A stretch of 37,388 nucleotides of DNA from an uncultured Acidimicrobiaceae bacterium (GTDB lineage: Bacteria; Actinomycetota; Acidimicrobiia; Acidimicrobiales; Ilumatobacteraceae), in the NCBI GenBank assembly GCA_903919455.1, contig CAIXIJ010000036.1, forward strand, positions 1-37,388, written 5' to 3'. Under the pieces are notes generated by a model. It was not told where the DNA came from, did not search any database, and worked only from the letters and a program-made list of their open reading frames with translations. Below, one piece after another: positions 8,248 to 17,092 of the stretch; positions within the stretch are counted from its first letter, which is position 1, and every line of letters starts with the position of its first letter. The position numbers and the translations under genes were made by a program.

Positions 8248-10784
8248 CAGGTGGTGGCGATCGCTTCCAAGATGTCGGCCTTCGCTGCTCGACGCGCAGG
8301 AAACACTGCGGCCCCGGCGGCAAACACCAGAGCCAGCGCCCCGGCCACCACGATCGTGGAGATCGGCAGCGAGAACACGCTGAGGCCCTGGTCCTTCAGC
8401 GCCGCCACGATGATCCACCCGAGCATCACGCCCAGCACGGTTCCTGCGATGACGCCGACCACCGCGGTGACCATGCTCTCCCACAGCACCGCACTGCGCA
8501 CCTGACGGCGCGTGGTTCCCACCGCTCGCAGCAGACCGAGCTCGCGACGCCGTTCGTAGACCGCCAGCATCAGGGTGATGACGATGCCGATGATGGCGAT
8601 GAAGATGCTCATGCCCAGCAGTGCGTAGATGAAGTTGAGGAACCCATCGATCTGCTTGCTCTGGTCGGCGATGTACTCATCGCGACTCTGCAACTTCAGC
8701 GACGGGTAGGTATCGACGACGGCTGCGATCGCGGCCGAGTTCGCCGCCGTAACACCACCCGGGGTGCGGATGAAGACACCGATGTCGAACACCGGCACAG
8801 GCGAGCCGTCGAAGATGGCTCGATCGACGATCAAGTTGCCGAACAACTTGGTGTCGAAGATGCCCTGCACGGTCAACTTGAGATCGATCCCGTCGATGGT
8901 GCGAGCCTGGACGACATCGCCCACCGACAGCGCGTCGCGATCGGCCTTTGTCTTCGAGACCAGGATGCCGTCTTTGGCGAGATCGGCAAAGCTGCCGGCC
9001 ACGAACGGAATGTCGAGCACGTTCTGGGCGTCGGCGGGGCGCAGGGCGATCACCTGCTTTGCCCTGTAGTCGACCTTCTCCTGGATCTGCAAAGCCGTGG
9101 CCGCAAGGCCCATCACATCGCCCACCTGGGCTGCCTTCAGGTCGTCAGCTAGCGACGCCGGCACGCTGGCGCCGTTGTTGCCTTGCTTGGCCGTCACCAC
9201 GTAGTCGCCGTTGAACGACTTGCCCACCACGTCGTGTGTGGTGGCCTTGGCCGACGCACCGAGCGTGGCCACGCCGATCAAGAGTGCCAGGCCCACAGCG
9301 AGCGCACCCGCAGTGAGTGCCGTGCGCTTCGGGTTGCGCGCTGCGTTGCGACCCGCCATGGTGCCTGAGGCCCCGCGGAGCTTGGTGAGCACCGGCGTGG
9401 CGAGGCGAGCCACCGGAGTGGCCAAGAACGGACCCAGGGCGATGAGCGCGAGGAACAACGCCGATGCAGCGCCGCCGAGAGCCATCGTGTTGCCGCGCAG
9501 GCCCAGCCACACGAACAGCGCGGCGCTGACGACGGCCAACGTACCCACCACCTTGCGGGTGCGGCTGACATCGGCATGGTCGATGGCCACGTCGCGCATC
9601 GCTGCCAGAGGCGGCACGCGACCGGAACGGATGGCGGGAGCAATTGCGCACACAATGGTGACCAGCACGCCCACGATCAACGTGACCACGAAACCAGTGG
9701 GGTGAATGACGAGAGTGGATTGGCCCGGCCCGATGCCGGCCTTGTTCATCGCCCAGAGGATGAACCACGCCAGCCCCACACCGCCCGCGCAGCCGAGCAG
9801 CGAACCGCCCAGGCCCACCACGATGGCCTCGATGAACATCGAGCGCGTCACCTGGCTACGGCTGGCGCCCACCGCCCGCAGCAATGCATTCTCCCGCGTT
9901 CGCTGGGCGGCACTGATGCTGAAGACGTTGTAGATGATGAAGCTGCCGACGAACAGCGAGATGAGGGCGAAGATCGACAGGAAGATGGTGATGAAGCTGA
10001 GCGTCTTCTCCACCGCGCTCTGGTTCTCGGAGATGATCTGCTGACCGGTGAGCACTTCCACCTCGGGGTCGGCCAACGCAGCGTTGATGGAAGTGGCAAC
10101 CTCCTGCTGTGTCTGGCTGCCGTCGCCGCGCACCACGATGTTGTCGATCTTCGTGGTGTCGCCGATGACGAACTCCTGCGCCGTCGGCAGGGTGAACAGT
10201 GTCCAGGTGGCCCCACCCGACGTGGCCTTCCCCGCGAACTTCGCGATGCCCACCACGGTGAACTGGCGAGGCTTTCCTTGCGAGGTGACGGTGACTTCAT
10301 CACCGAGATGCAGAGGACCGAGTGTGGCCGACGACTTGTCGACCACCACTTCCGTGGGCGACGAAGGAGCGTGGCCCGAATCCAGGCGCCACGGCGAACC
10401 CTCGCTGTCGATCCATGCACCGGCGAACTTGGGCGGACCATCCTGGCCAATCACCTTGCCGTCCTTGGTGGTGACGGTGGCGCTGCCCTGCACGTCGCCG
10501 TGGGCTTCGACGACGCCCGGAACCTTGAGGACCGCATCCACCAGGGACACGTCGATCCGGTCGCGAATGTCCTGGCCGAAGTCGCCCTCGACGACGTTGT
10601 TGGAGCGCACGAACGCATCGGTCTTCGCGTAGGCGCTGGCAAACATCTGGTCGAAGCTGCCCTTGATGGTGTCGGTAAACACGAACACGCCCGACAGGAA
10701 CGCCGTGCCGGCGATGACGGCCGTAGCGGTGAGGAGCAACCGTCCCTTCCGCGACCAGATGTTGCGGAGGCTGAGCTTGAACAT
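8247..10784 (-). CDS. ABC transporter permease, FtsX/MacB type (first of two)
   Basis: 845 residues with the same layout as its downstream neighbour: N-terminal helix, MacB-PCD-like domain, FtsX unit with 'RENALLRAVGASRSQV', middle helices, second extracytoplasmic domain, and C-terminal FtsX unit with 'RRELGLLRAVGTTRRQV'. The two permeases have clearly similar N-termini (MF[RK]L-L-R-I...RG/GRL) and C-termini, so they arose by tandem duplication. They probably act as a heterodimer with the single ATPase encoded just upstream (3 bp gap). Located in the cytoplasmic membrane; substrate unknown. Confidence 0.9.
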   Translation of the reverse strand: MFKLSLRNIWSRKGRLLLTATAVIAGTAFLSGVFVFTDTIKGSFDQMFASAYAKTDAFVRSNNVVEGDFGQDIRDRIDVSLVDAVLKVPGVVEAHGDVQGSATVTTKDGKVIGQDGPPKFAGAWIDSEGSPWRLDSGHAPSSPTEVVVDKSSATLGPLHLGDEVTVTSQGKPRQFTVVGIAKFAGKATSGGATWTLFTLPTAQEFVIGDTTKIDNIVVRGDGSQTQQEVATSINAALADPEVEVLTGQQIISENQSAVEKTLSFITIFLSIFALISLFVGSFIIYNVFSISAAQRTRENALLRAVGASRSQVTRSMFIEAIVVGLGGSLLGCAGGVGLAWFILWAMNKAGIGPGQSTLVIHPTGFVVTLIVGVLVTIVCAIAPAIRSGRVPPLAAMRDVAIDHADVSRTRKVVGTLAVVSAALFVWLGLRGNTMALGGAASALFLALIALGPFLATPVARLATPVLTKLRGASGTMAGRNAARNPKRTALTAGALAVGLALLIGVATLGASAKATTHDVVGKSFNGDYVVTAKQGNNGASVPASLADDLKAAQVGDVMGLAATALQIQEKVDYRAKQVIALRPADAQNVLDIPFVAGSFADLAKDGILVSKTKADRDALSVGDVVQARTIDGIDLKLTVQGIFDTKLFGNLIVDRAIFDGSPVPVFDIGVFIRTPGGVTAANSAAIAAVVDTYPSLKLQSRDEYIADQSKQIDGFLNFIYALLGMSIFIAIIGIVITLMLAVYERRRELGLLRAVGTTRRQVRSAVLWESMVTAVVGVIAGTVLGVMLGWIIVAALKDQGLSVFSLPISTIVVAGALALVFAAGAAVFPARRAAKADILEAIATT

Positions 10785-10787
10785 GGC

Positions 10788-11531
10788 TCAGTCTCCGAAA
10801 TGCTTCATGCGGTCCAGCACGCGTTCGGCGGTGGGTTCGTGCATCTCGTCGACCACCTTGCCGTCGGCGAGGAAGATGACTCGATCGGCATAGCTGGCAG
10901 CAACGGGATCGTGGGTGACCATCACGATGGTCTGCCCCAACTCGCGCACTGCACGCCGCATGAACGCCAGGATCTCCGCCCCGGTGCGACTGTCGAGGTT
11001 GCCGGTGGGCTCGTCGGCGAAGATGATCGTGGGCTGGCTGGCAAGCGCTCGCGCCACAGCAACACGCTGCTGCTGGCCGCCGGAGAGTTCGCTAGGACGG
11101 TGACGCAAACGGTCGCGCAACCCCACCGTGTCGATCACGTTGTCGATCCAGGTCTGGTCGCCCTTCGTGCCACCCAGCAACAAGGGCAGGGTGATGTTCT
11201 CCTCGGCGGTCAGTGTGGGCACCAGGTTGTACGCCTGAAAGATGAAGCCGACTGCGGTGCGGCGAAGTTCCGTGAGTTGCTTGTCGTTGAGATCGGCAAG
11301 GGCCGTATCGCCGATGTGCACGGCGCCACTGGTGAGCGAATCCAGACCTGCCAGGCAGTGCATCAGCGTGCTCTTGCCGGAGCCCGAAGGGCCCATGATG
11401 GCGGTGAACTTGCCGGCCTCGAAGGTGACGGATACGCCGTCGAGCGCACGCACTTCGCTGTCGCCGGCGCCGTAGATCTTGCTTGCGTCGATGGCCCCGG
11501 CTGCCGCCAGCGTGGTGGGAGTGTCAGTCAT
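10788..11531 (-). CDS. ABC transporter ATP-binding protein (MacB/LolD family)
   Basis: 247 residues. Walker A GPSGSGKST (~52-60), Q-loop 'FQAYNLVPTLTAEEN', signature LSGGQQQRVAVARA, Walker B 'IIFADEPTGNLD' and the H-loop 'VTHD' are all intact. The 'DEPTGNLDS' and 'AYNLVP-L-TA-EN' features mark the MacB/LolD/FtsE branch that works with FtsX-type permeases. Both permeases lie immediately downstream. First gene of a five-gene operon: ATPase, permease, permease, PPOX protein, DUF3052. The ATG at 11531 is divergent from the cyclase gene, with the promoters in the 150 bp between. Confidence 0.95.
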   Translation of the reverse strand: MTDTPTTLAAAGAIDASKIYGAGDSEVRALDGVSVTFEAGKFTAIMGPSGSGKSTLMHCLAGLDSLTSGAVHIGDTALADLNDKQLTELRRTAVGFIFQAYNLVPTLTAEENITLPLLLGGTKGDQTWIDNVIDTVGLRDRLRHRPSELSGGQQQRVAVARALASQPTIIFADEPTGNLDSRTGAEILAFMRRAVRELGQTIVMVTHDPVAASYADRVIFLADGKVVDEMHEPTAERVLDRMKHFGD

Positions 11532-11666
11532 GGCCCCTTGTGTAGCGCAGAAAACCGAAAAAGTCGCCTCATCCAGCCGTGACGTCGGACGAACAAGTGT
11601 GGTAGCGACAGATCCTCATCAAGTTCGGCGGCGACAATCGGCGTAGGGGGCGGCGCCAAAGTGGCC

Positions 11667-11672
11667 TACGCT
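11667..11672 (+). promoter_or_regulatory. Leaderless-type -10 (TACGCT), decides the cyclase start
   Basis: TACGCT lies 9 nt before ATG 11682. It favours that ATG over the in-frame GTG at 11661, though an AGGGGG tract at 11645-11650 could serve the GTG. Confidence 0.4.
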
Positions 11673-11681
11673 CACGCCTTG

Positions 11682-14600
11682 ATGTTGTGCACGGCCTGCG
11701 GCGGTTCTGTCCCTGTTGGGGCCCGATTCTGCCCGGCGTGCGGCAACGCCCAACAGTCGGTGCAGTCCCAGGCTGAAGAACGACGGATCGTCACCATCTT
11801 GTTCGCCGACCTGGTCGGGTTCACCTCGCTGGCCGAGCACATGGACCCTGAGCACGTGAAGCGCCTCATCGACAACTGCTTCGAGCAGATGGTCGAGGTG
11901 GTGGTGGAGTTCGGTGGCCGCGTGGACAAGATTCTGGGCGACGGAATGCTGGTGCTCTTCGGGGCACCCGTCGCGCACGAGGACGACCCCGAGCGAGCAG
12001 TGCGCGCCGCCCTGCGCATGCAATCCACATTGGCTGCGCACGTCGCCGCAAGCGGCATGAACGAACTGCAGATGCGCATCGGCATCAACACGGGCGAGGT
12101 GCTGGTGGGCACATTGGCCGGCACCGATTACACCGCCATGGGCGATGTGGTGAACCTGGCGTCGCGCCTACAGGCCCAAGCGCCACCCGGAGGCGTCCTC
12201 GTGGGAGAAAGCACCCACGTGCTCACGGCGCACACATTTCGTTTCGAAGCCGTTGGCGATGTGCAAGCCCGCGGCCGCGAGCAGACGATTCGAGCATGGC
12301 TGGCGATGGAAGCCACCGCTCCACCCGGCGCAGGACGAAGGCGCCGACGCGATGTGCCCTTCGTCGGACGATCACGCGAACTCGCGCTCTCCACCGCCGC
12401 AATGGAACTGGTCACCGACCACGACCGAGGCATGGTGCTGCACCTGATGGGCGACACCGGCGTGGGTAAGAGCCGGCTCGTCGACGAACTCATCAGCCGC
12501 TTCCGCAGCGAGCACGACGTGACACTGCTGGAGGGCGCCTGCGTGCCGTACGGCGAGTCCAACGTGTGGTGGCCGATCGCGAACGCGGTCATGCGTTCGT
12601 TGGACTTCGACGCTGATCTACCACTCAGCATGATTCGCGCCGAGGCCATCGCCCGGTCCGAGCGGATGTTTCCCGCGAAGACACCCGCAGAACGCGAGCA
12701 CGTAGCCGATGTGTTCGCGCATCTCCTCGGCCACCCATCTCCGCTGGACCGTCTGGACGGTGCGGGTGCTCGCAGCACCATTCATCACACCGTTGCAGAG
12801 GTGCTCGATGCCAAGGCTCAGGAAGGCCCCGTGGTGCTCAGCATCGACGATCTTCACTGGGCCGACCCTGTGCTGCTCGAATTACTCGAGTCGTTGGTGT
12901 CGTCGTTGAGTCGCGACCAGTTCGTGCTGCTCACTGCGATGCGACCCGGAGCCGAACTCGCATGGCCGCCGAGAAGCGACCGCTCCACCGTGGTGTCACT
13001 CACGTTGCAGCCCCTGTCGCACGAGGAGACCGACGAACTGAGCCGGGCCCTGCTCTCTGATGAGGATCCCACCGACGCCACGCTCGGCGCACTGTTCGAC
13101 CGCAGCGGCGGCAACCCACTGTTCCTCATCGAACTCGTAGCCCTCACCGAAGCAGGCGGCAGCGGCGATCTACCCGACACGCTTCGCACACTCATCGCCG
13201 CCAGGCTGGACCAATTGAGTCTCGGACAGCGCCAGTTGCTCGAGAACGCCGCCGTCCTCGGAACGTCCGGCAGCTTCACCGCGCTCGAGCAGTTCGCCAC
13301 CGCACTCGGCCAGCCTCACCCCGGCGAGGCACTGCAGGAACTCGACGAACTCGGACTGCTCGATGTGCACGGCACCCGCTGGGAGTTCAACAGCGAGAGC
13401 GTGCGCGACGCTGCATACCAGACACTCACCAAGGCCGCCCGCGCCACACGCCACGCAGGCGTTGCGAGAGCACTGGCCTTCAACAAGGTCGGCATCGACG
13501 ATCTTGCCCACCACGCGGCCAGCGCCGCAGAACTGATGACCGAGCTCGGAAGCGTCGAGGGCTTGCCGCCCGACCTGCCCGAGAACGCAGTGCAGCTACT
13601 CACCAGCGCAGCCGACCGAGCCCTCGAGACGGGCAGCCTTCGCCTCGCCGTGCGACACTCCACCCGAGCGCTGGACCTGTCGGTGGGGGCACTGGCCGAC
13701 GATGCGAGGGTGGCTCGGCTCCGCAAGGTGCGCGCCGCAGCCGCCACCGACCTACGCCAATTCGAATCGGCGACCGCCGACATCGATGCCATCACCACCA
13801 TCGCAACGCGCACCAACGACACCGTCATGCTCGGCGAGGCGCACCGGCTCCGAGGCATGTTGGCGAACGTGGCCGGCAGGGTGGAGGATGCCCGTGAACA
13901 ACTTGGTCTCGCCGTGGATCTGTTGCGGGGCGTCGACCGACCGGATTTGCTGGCCGACGCCCTGCGCCACCGCGGTTTCATCGAGATGTTCACCGGTTCG
14001 CTGTCCGATGCCGAGTGGTTCTTCGGTGAGGCCGACAGCCTGTTCCGCGAGCTCGACGATCAGCGCGGCATGGCGTACGTGGAGCAACACCGCGCGTTCA
14101 TCGCATTCCTGTCCGGCGACATGACCGTGGCACGCGAGCGTCTCGTTCGGGCCGCTGGTTCGCACAGCCAGCTCGGCGACCGCAACGGCGCCGGCTGGGC
14201 GTTCGGTCTGCTCGCGTTCGTCGAGTTCTTCGAGCGACACTTCGAAGAGGCCGAGCGGTTGGCGGTCACCGTTCAACGCGAAGCCGAACTGCGCGGCGAC
14301 GAGTGGGCGGCGGGGATGATGGACACCCTGCGCGCCGACCTCCACCTGTGGCAGGGTCGCCTCGAAGAAGCAAGTGATCTGGCCGAACGGGCTCGATCGA
14401 GGTTCAAGCGGCTCAACGACCGCTTCGGCCTCATCCAGTCGCTGGCGCCGCTGGTGCGCTCGCAGGTGGCGTTGGGCCGTTTCGCAGCGTCACAACGCAG
14501 TGCGGAAGAACTCAGCGCACTGGCCGACACCGGACGCCCCGGACCGTATCCGCTGCTCTCGATCGCAGGCGCGGCGATGCATCGCGGCAACGGCGCCGTC

Positions 14601-15116
14601 GCGTTGGCCATGGCCGATCGAGCGATCAGCGAAATCGAGCACACCGGCTCGAACGTGACGGAAGCCGTCGTGCTACGAGCCGCCGCTCTCACGCAACTCG
14701 GCCGTCACGAGGAAGCATTGGCAGCAATCGAATCGTTGCAGGATGGCGGGCAACAGCACCCCTTCACTCGCGCGGTGGCCGCACTCGTCACCATGGCCGC
14801 TGGCTTCCCGGACATCGCGGTGGAACATGCAGAAGCCGTCACCCTCATCGAGGGTGCCAGCTATCTGGATCAGGTCTTCGCCTACGTCGCCGCTGCCGGA
14901 GCGTTCGATCAACTGGGCCACCACGCCCAAGCGGCGCTCTCGGCGGAAGCCGCCATCGCCCGCGCCATGGGCGTGGGCGATGTCGTTGCCACGGCGCTGG
15001 CCACCGCCACGTTCGAGGCGGTCACCGGACAGCCACATCCGGCGCACGACAGCCGCACACCCATCGGTGACGGTTGGGAACTCGTGGTGCGTCAGCTCGC
15101 CACTGGCGCCGCTTGA
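11682..15116 (+). CDS. Zinc ribbon - class III adenylate/guanylate cyclase - AAA ATPase - TPR protein
   Basis: 1144 residues from ATG 11682 (1151 from GTG 11661). A zinc ribbon with Cys3, Cys6, Cys17, Cys20 is followed by a class III cyclase homology domain (~34-215). The metal-binding Asp43 (FADLVGFT) and Asp87 (KILGDG) and the transition-state residues Asn158 and Arg162 (NLASR) are present, so it should be able to make cyclic nucleotide. Next is a STAND/AAA-type ATPase domain with Walker A GDTGVGKS (~257-264) and Walker B 'VVLSIDDLHWAD' (~384), then a long helical-repeat region (~600-1144). This cyclase-ATPase-TPR layout is common in Actinobacteria and Rhizobiales. The repeats probably sense a protein partner. 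The nucleotide made (cAMP or cGMP) is not certain. Soluble; no membrane helices. Confidence 0.92.
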   Translation: MLCTACGGSVPVGARFCPACGNAQQSVQSQAEERRIVTILFADLVGFTSLAEHMDPEHVKRLIDNCFEQMVEVVVEFGGRVDKILGDGMLVLFGAPVAHEDDPERAVRAALRMQSTLAAHVAASGMNELQMRIGINTGEVLVGTLAGTDYTAMGDVVNLASRLQAQAPPGGVLVGESTHVLTAHTFRFEAVGDVQARGREQTIRAWLAMEATAPPGAGRRRRRDVPFVGRSRELALSTAAMELVTDHDRGMVLHLMGDTGVGKSRLVDELISRFRSEHDVTLLEGACVPYGESNVWWPIANAVMRSLDFDADLPLSMIRAEAIARSERMFPAKTPAEREHVADVFAHLLGHPSPLDRLDGAGARSTIHHTVAEVLDAKAQEGPVVLSIDDLHWADPVLLELLESLVSSLSRDQFVLLTAMRPGAELAWPPRSDRSTVVSLTLQPLSHEETDELSRALLSDEDPTDATLGALFDRSGGNPLFLIELVALTEAGGSGDLPDTLRTLIAARLDQLSLGQRQLLENAAVLGTSGSFTALEQFATALGQPHPGEALQELDELGLLDVHGTRWEFNSESVRDAAYQTLTKAARATRHAGVARALAFNKVGIDDLAHHAASAAELMTELGSVEGLPPDLPENAVQLLTSAADRALETGSLRLAVRHSTRALDLSVGALADDARVARLRKVRAAAATDLRQFESATADIDAITTIATRTNDTVMLGEAHRLRGMLANVAGRVEDAREQLGLAVDLLRGVDRPDLLADALRHRGFIEMFTGSLSDAEWFFGEADSLFRELDDQRGMAYVEQHRAFIAFLSGDMTVARERLVRAAGSHSQLGDRNGAGWAFGLLAFVEFFERHFEEAERLAVTVQREAELRGDEWAAGMMDTLRADLHLWQGRLEEASDLAERARSRFKRLNDRFGLIQSLAPLVRSQVALGRFAASQRSAEELSALADTGRPGPYPLLSIAGAAMHRGNGAVALAMADRAISEIEHTGSNVTEAVVLRAAALTQLGRHEEALAAIESLQDGGQQHPFTRAVAALVTMAAGFPDIAVEHAEAVTLIEGASYLDQVFAYVAAAGAFDQLGHHAQAALSAEAAIARAMGVGDVVATALATATFEAVTGQPHPAHDSRTPIGDGWELVVRQLATGAA

Positions 15117-15135
15117 TCGCCCCGTCCGGGCAGCG

Positions 15136-16035
15136 TTAGCCGGCTACGTCGCGACGCCAGGGAAGCTCACTCAGGAACTTCGCTGCGGCGGGGTGCGGAT
15201 CCATCTCACGATCGATGTGCATCGGCGTGATGTCGCGGGCAGGCGCATGCTTCACCTGGCAACCTGGGCACCAGTACACGAGACGGGCGTGCTCTCCAAC
15301 GCGCTTCACCAAGATGGTGTCGCCGCAACGAGCGCAGGGCTGACCGTTGCGCGAGTAGACGGCCAAGCCACCGGGGATATCGGGCTGCGTGACACGCTGA
15401 CTGTTCGCAAGGTTCATGCGCAGCATGCGTGCCGCCGACTGGATCACCTGCACGCAGTCGGCTGGGTGCAGGGTGTGTACCTCGGCGAACGGGCTGAGAT
15501 CGCAGGCCCACAGGATCTCGCTGCGATACACGTTGCCCACGCCGCATGCGACGTGTTGGTCCAGCAGCACCTCGGCAATCGTGGCGCTCGGATCGGGATA
15601 GTCGTAGATGCGACGAGCGCATTCCTCGAGTTCCTTCACCGGTGCCGTGCAAAGGTCGGGTCCGAGCCGGCCGAAGCCCGGGTGGCGATGGATGTCGAAC
15701 TCGCGGAAGGTTTCCACCACCGGAGCGTTGAAGCACACGGCAACCCAGTCGTGTACCTCGATCGCCACGCGCATCTGACTGTCGGGCTTCCGCCAACGCT
15801 CGCCGGCTCGATACAGGTGCCACGAACCGGTCATTCGCATCTGCGTGTGCAACACGAGGCCGTCGTCCCACGACACGTCGAGGTGCTTTCCGTGGCTCTC
15901 CACCAGTTCGATGACGCGCCCCACAGCTGGGCGTGGCCCGTACAGTCGTGGCGCATCGAAGCGGACGACGGGTTTGCCCACCAACGCGGTCCGCAGCGCA
16001 GCGGCCGAACGATGAATCGTATCCCCCTCGGGCAT
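15136..16035 (-). CDS. nei: Fpg/Nei-family DNA glycosylase/AP lyase
   Basis: 299 residues. It starts MPEGDTIHR, so the catalytic Pro2 and Glu3 are in place; Lys50 (SHGKHL), the helix-two-turn-helix 'GVGNVYRSE' (~165-173) and a C-terminal zinc finger with Cys234, Cys237, Cys256 and Cys259 are all present. It should remove oxidised bases and cut the abasic site. The 'MPEGDTIHR' start points to the actinobacterial Nei2/endonuclease VIII branch rather than Fpg (MPELPEVE). About 40 residues extend beyond the zinc finger, which is unusual. The ATG at 16035 has a TACGAT box 7 nt upstream. It is convergent with the cyclase gene, with a 19-bp gap. Confidence 0.93.
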   Translation of the reverse strand: MPEGDTIHRSAAALRTALVGKPVVRFDAPRLYGPRPAVGRVIELVESHGKHLDVSWDDGLVLHTQMRMTGSWHLYRAGERWRKPDSQMRVAIEVHDWVAVCFNAPVVETFREFDIHRHPGFGRLGPDLCTAPVKELEECARRIYDYPDPSATIAEVLLDQHVACGVGNVYRSEILWACDLSPFAEVHTLHPADCVQVIQSAARMLRMNLANSQRVTQPDIPGGLAVYSRNGQPCARCGDTILVKRVGEHARLVYWCPGCQVKHAPARDITPMHIDREMDPHPAAAKFLSELPWRRDVAG

Positions 16036-16042
16036 AACACGA

Positions 16043-16048
16043 ATCGTA
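16043..16048 (-). promoter_or_regulatory. Leaderless-type -10 (TACGAT) of the Nei gene
   Basis: On the minus strand TACGAT ends 7 nt before the ATG at 16035. Confidence 0.5.
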
Positions 16049-16088
16049 AACGCTGGACACGGCTCAGCACGCGATACCCATCTATCTC

Positions 16089-16418
16089 ATGGGTAGCGTG
16101 CATCTCGTGTCGAACGAAGAACTGCTCGAAACGATCGATCCGCTGCCACCGATCTCCGACCCTGTCGGCACCGCGCGCCGCAAGCACGGCGCTGCTGGTG
16201 CAGTACTGGCGGCCGGTCTGTTCGGCATCGACGTCGCGCTGGGCAGGAAGCCGAAGGAAGAAGTGCCCGTGGTGGTCGACGCAGCCGGCGAACCCACGAA
16301 CATCGACACCGACGGAATGACCTTCGCCATCGACGCCGACACGCAGATTGTCGCTCCGCCGTTGCCCCCCAGCATGCCGTTGGCGCCCAAGCCGAAGCGC
16401 CGTTCGCGTTTCTCCTAG
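16089..16418 (+). CDS. Small protein of unknown function
   Basis: 109 residues; not recognised. The N-terminal third is hydrophilic and acidic ('NEELLETIDPLPP'), followed by a short hydrophobic stretch rich in Ala and Gly (~36-50, AAGAVLAAGLFGIDVALG) that could be a weak membrane helix. The C-terminus has a Pro-rich stretch and a basic tail (KPKRRSRFS). It is divergent from the Nei gene and 84 bp before the Nudix-like gene. The start could also be the GTG at 16107. Codon positions look coding (GC-rich third positions), but no homologue family is claimed. Confidence 0.55.
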   Translation: MGSVHLVSNEELLETIDPLPPISDPVGTARRKHGAAGAVLAAGLFGIDVALGRKPKEEVPVVVDAAGEPTNIDTDGMTFAIDADTQIVAPPLPPSMPLAPKPKRRSRFS

Positions 16419-16502
16419 GGCATCCATCCCGCCGAAGGGTTTCATCGGCAAGGCTGGACATGACAACATCGTTGGTTCCGGCTCTTCTCTGGCGGCTCGC
16501 AC

Positions 16503-17039
16503 ATGAACGAAAAACTCGACACTCGCAACGGTTGGCTCAACAAGGACGACCTGCAGAACATCCGCGCCAATGTGCCCCTGGTGTACGTCGATGCGGTGCC
16601 CGTGCGGGTCGACGACCTCGGCCGAGTCACGTCGGTGGGCATGCTGCTGCGGCAAGCGGCCGACGGCACCATCAGCCGCATGGTGGTCAGTGGTCGGGTG
16701 CTCTACGGCGAGCGCGTTCGCGACGCGCTACTGCGTCACCTCGAGAAAGACCTTGGCCCGGTGGCGCTGCCGCGCATTCCTGCCGAGGTAGCGCCGTTCA
16801 CGGTGGTGGAGTACTTCCCCGACCCCGACATCAGCGGTTTCCACGACCCGCGCCACCATGCCGTGAGCCTGGCGTTCGTCGTGCCGGTGTCGGGCGACTG
16901 CACCCCCACCCAGGAGGCACTCGACCTCGCCTGGTACCCGCCGGAGCAGGCGGTCAGCGAGTCGGTGCGCCGCGAGATGACCGGCGGCCACGACCGCCTC
17001 ATCCGGCTCGCGCTCGCGCACGTCGGCCAACTCCCCTGA
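16503..17039 (+). CDS. DUF4916 / Nudix-fold protein with degenerate Nudix box
   Basis: 178 residues. The region 'GRVLYGERVRDALLRHLEKDLG' (~62-83; key residues G, E, R, HLEKD, G) sits where a Nudix box would be, but the REUxEE core reads RHLEKD. The catalytic glutamates are therefore not conserved, and pyrophosphohydrolase activity is doubtful. The rest ('VPLVYVDAVPVR', 'HAVSLAFVVPVSG', 'ALDLAWYPPEQA') follows the Nudix fold and resembles the actinobacterial DUF4916 family. The start is the ATG at 16503; no Shine-Dalgarno or -10 box is obvious. Convergent with sucD. Function unknown. Confidence 0.75.
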   Translation: MNEKLDTRNGWLNKDDLQNIRANVPLVYVDAVPVRVDDLGRVTSVGMLLRQAADGTISRMVVSGRVLYGERVRDALLRHLEKDLGPVALPRIPAEVAPFTVVEYFPDPDISGFHDPRHHAVSLAFVVPVSGDCTPTQEALDLAWYPPEQAVSESVRREMTGGHDRLIRLALAHVGQLP

Positions 17040-17092
17040 TCACTGGGGCGAGTCAGGCGCTCAACCGGCCGAGGCGGGCGACAGGAATTGAA

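Noticed and set aside
9576-11582. 668-codon plus-strand frame over the ABC genes
   Set aside because: Antisense to well-supported permease and ATPase genes; His/Arg/Gly-rich composition typical of shadow frames.
14743-16320. 525-codon plus-strand frame spanning the cyclase end and the Nei gene
   Set aside because: Overlaps two genes with intact catalytic motifs in other frames; no coherent fold.
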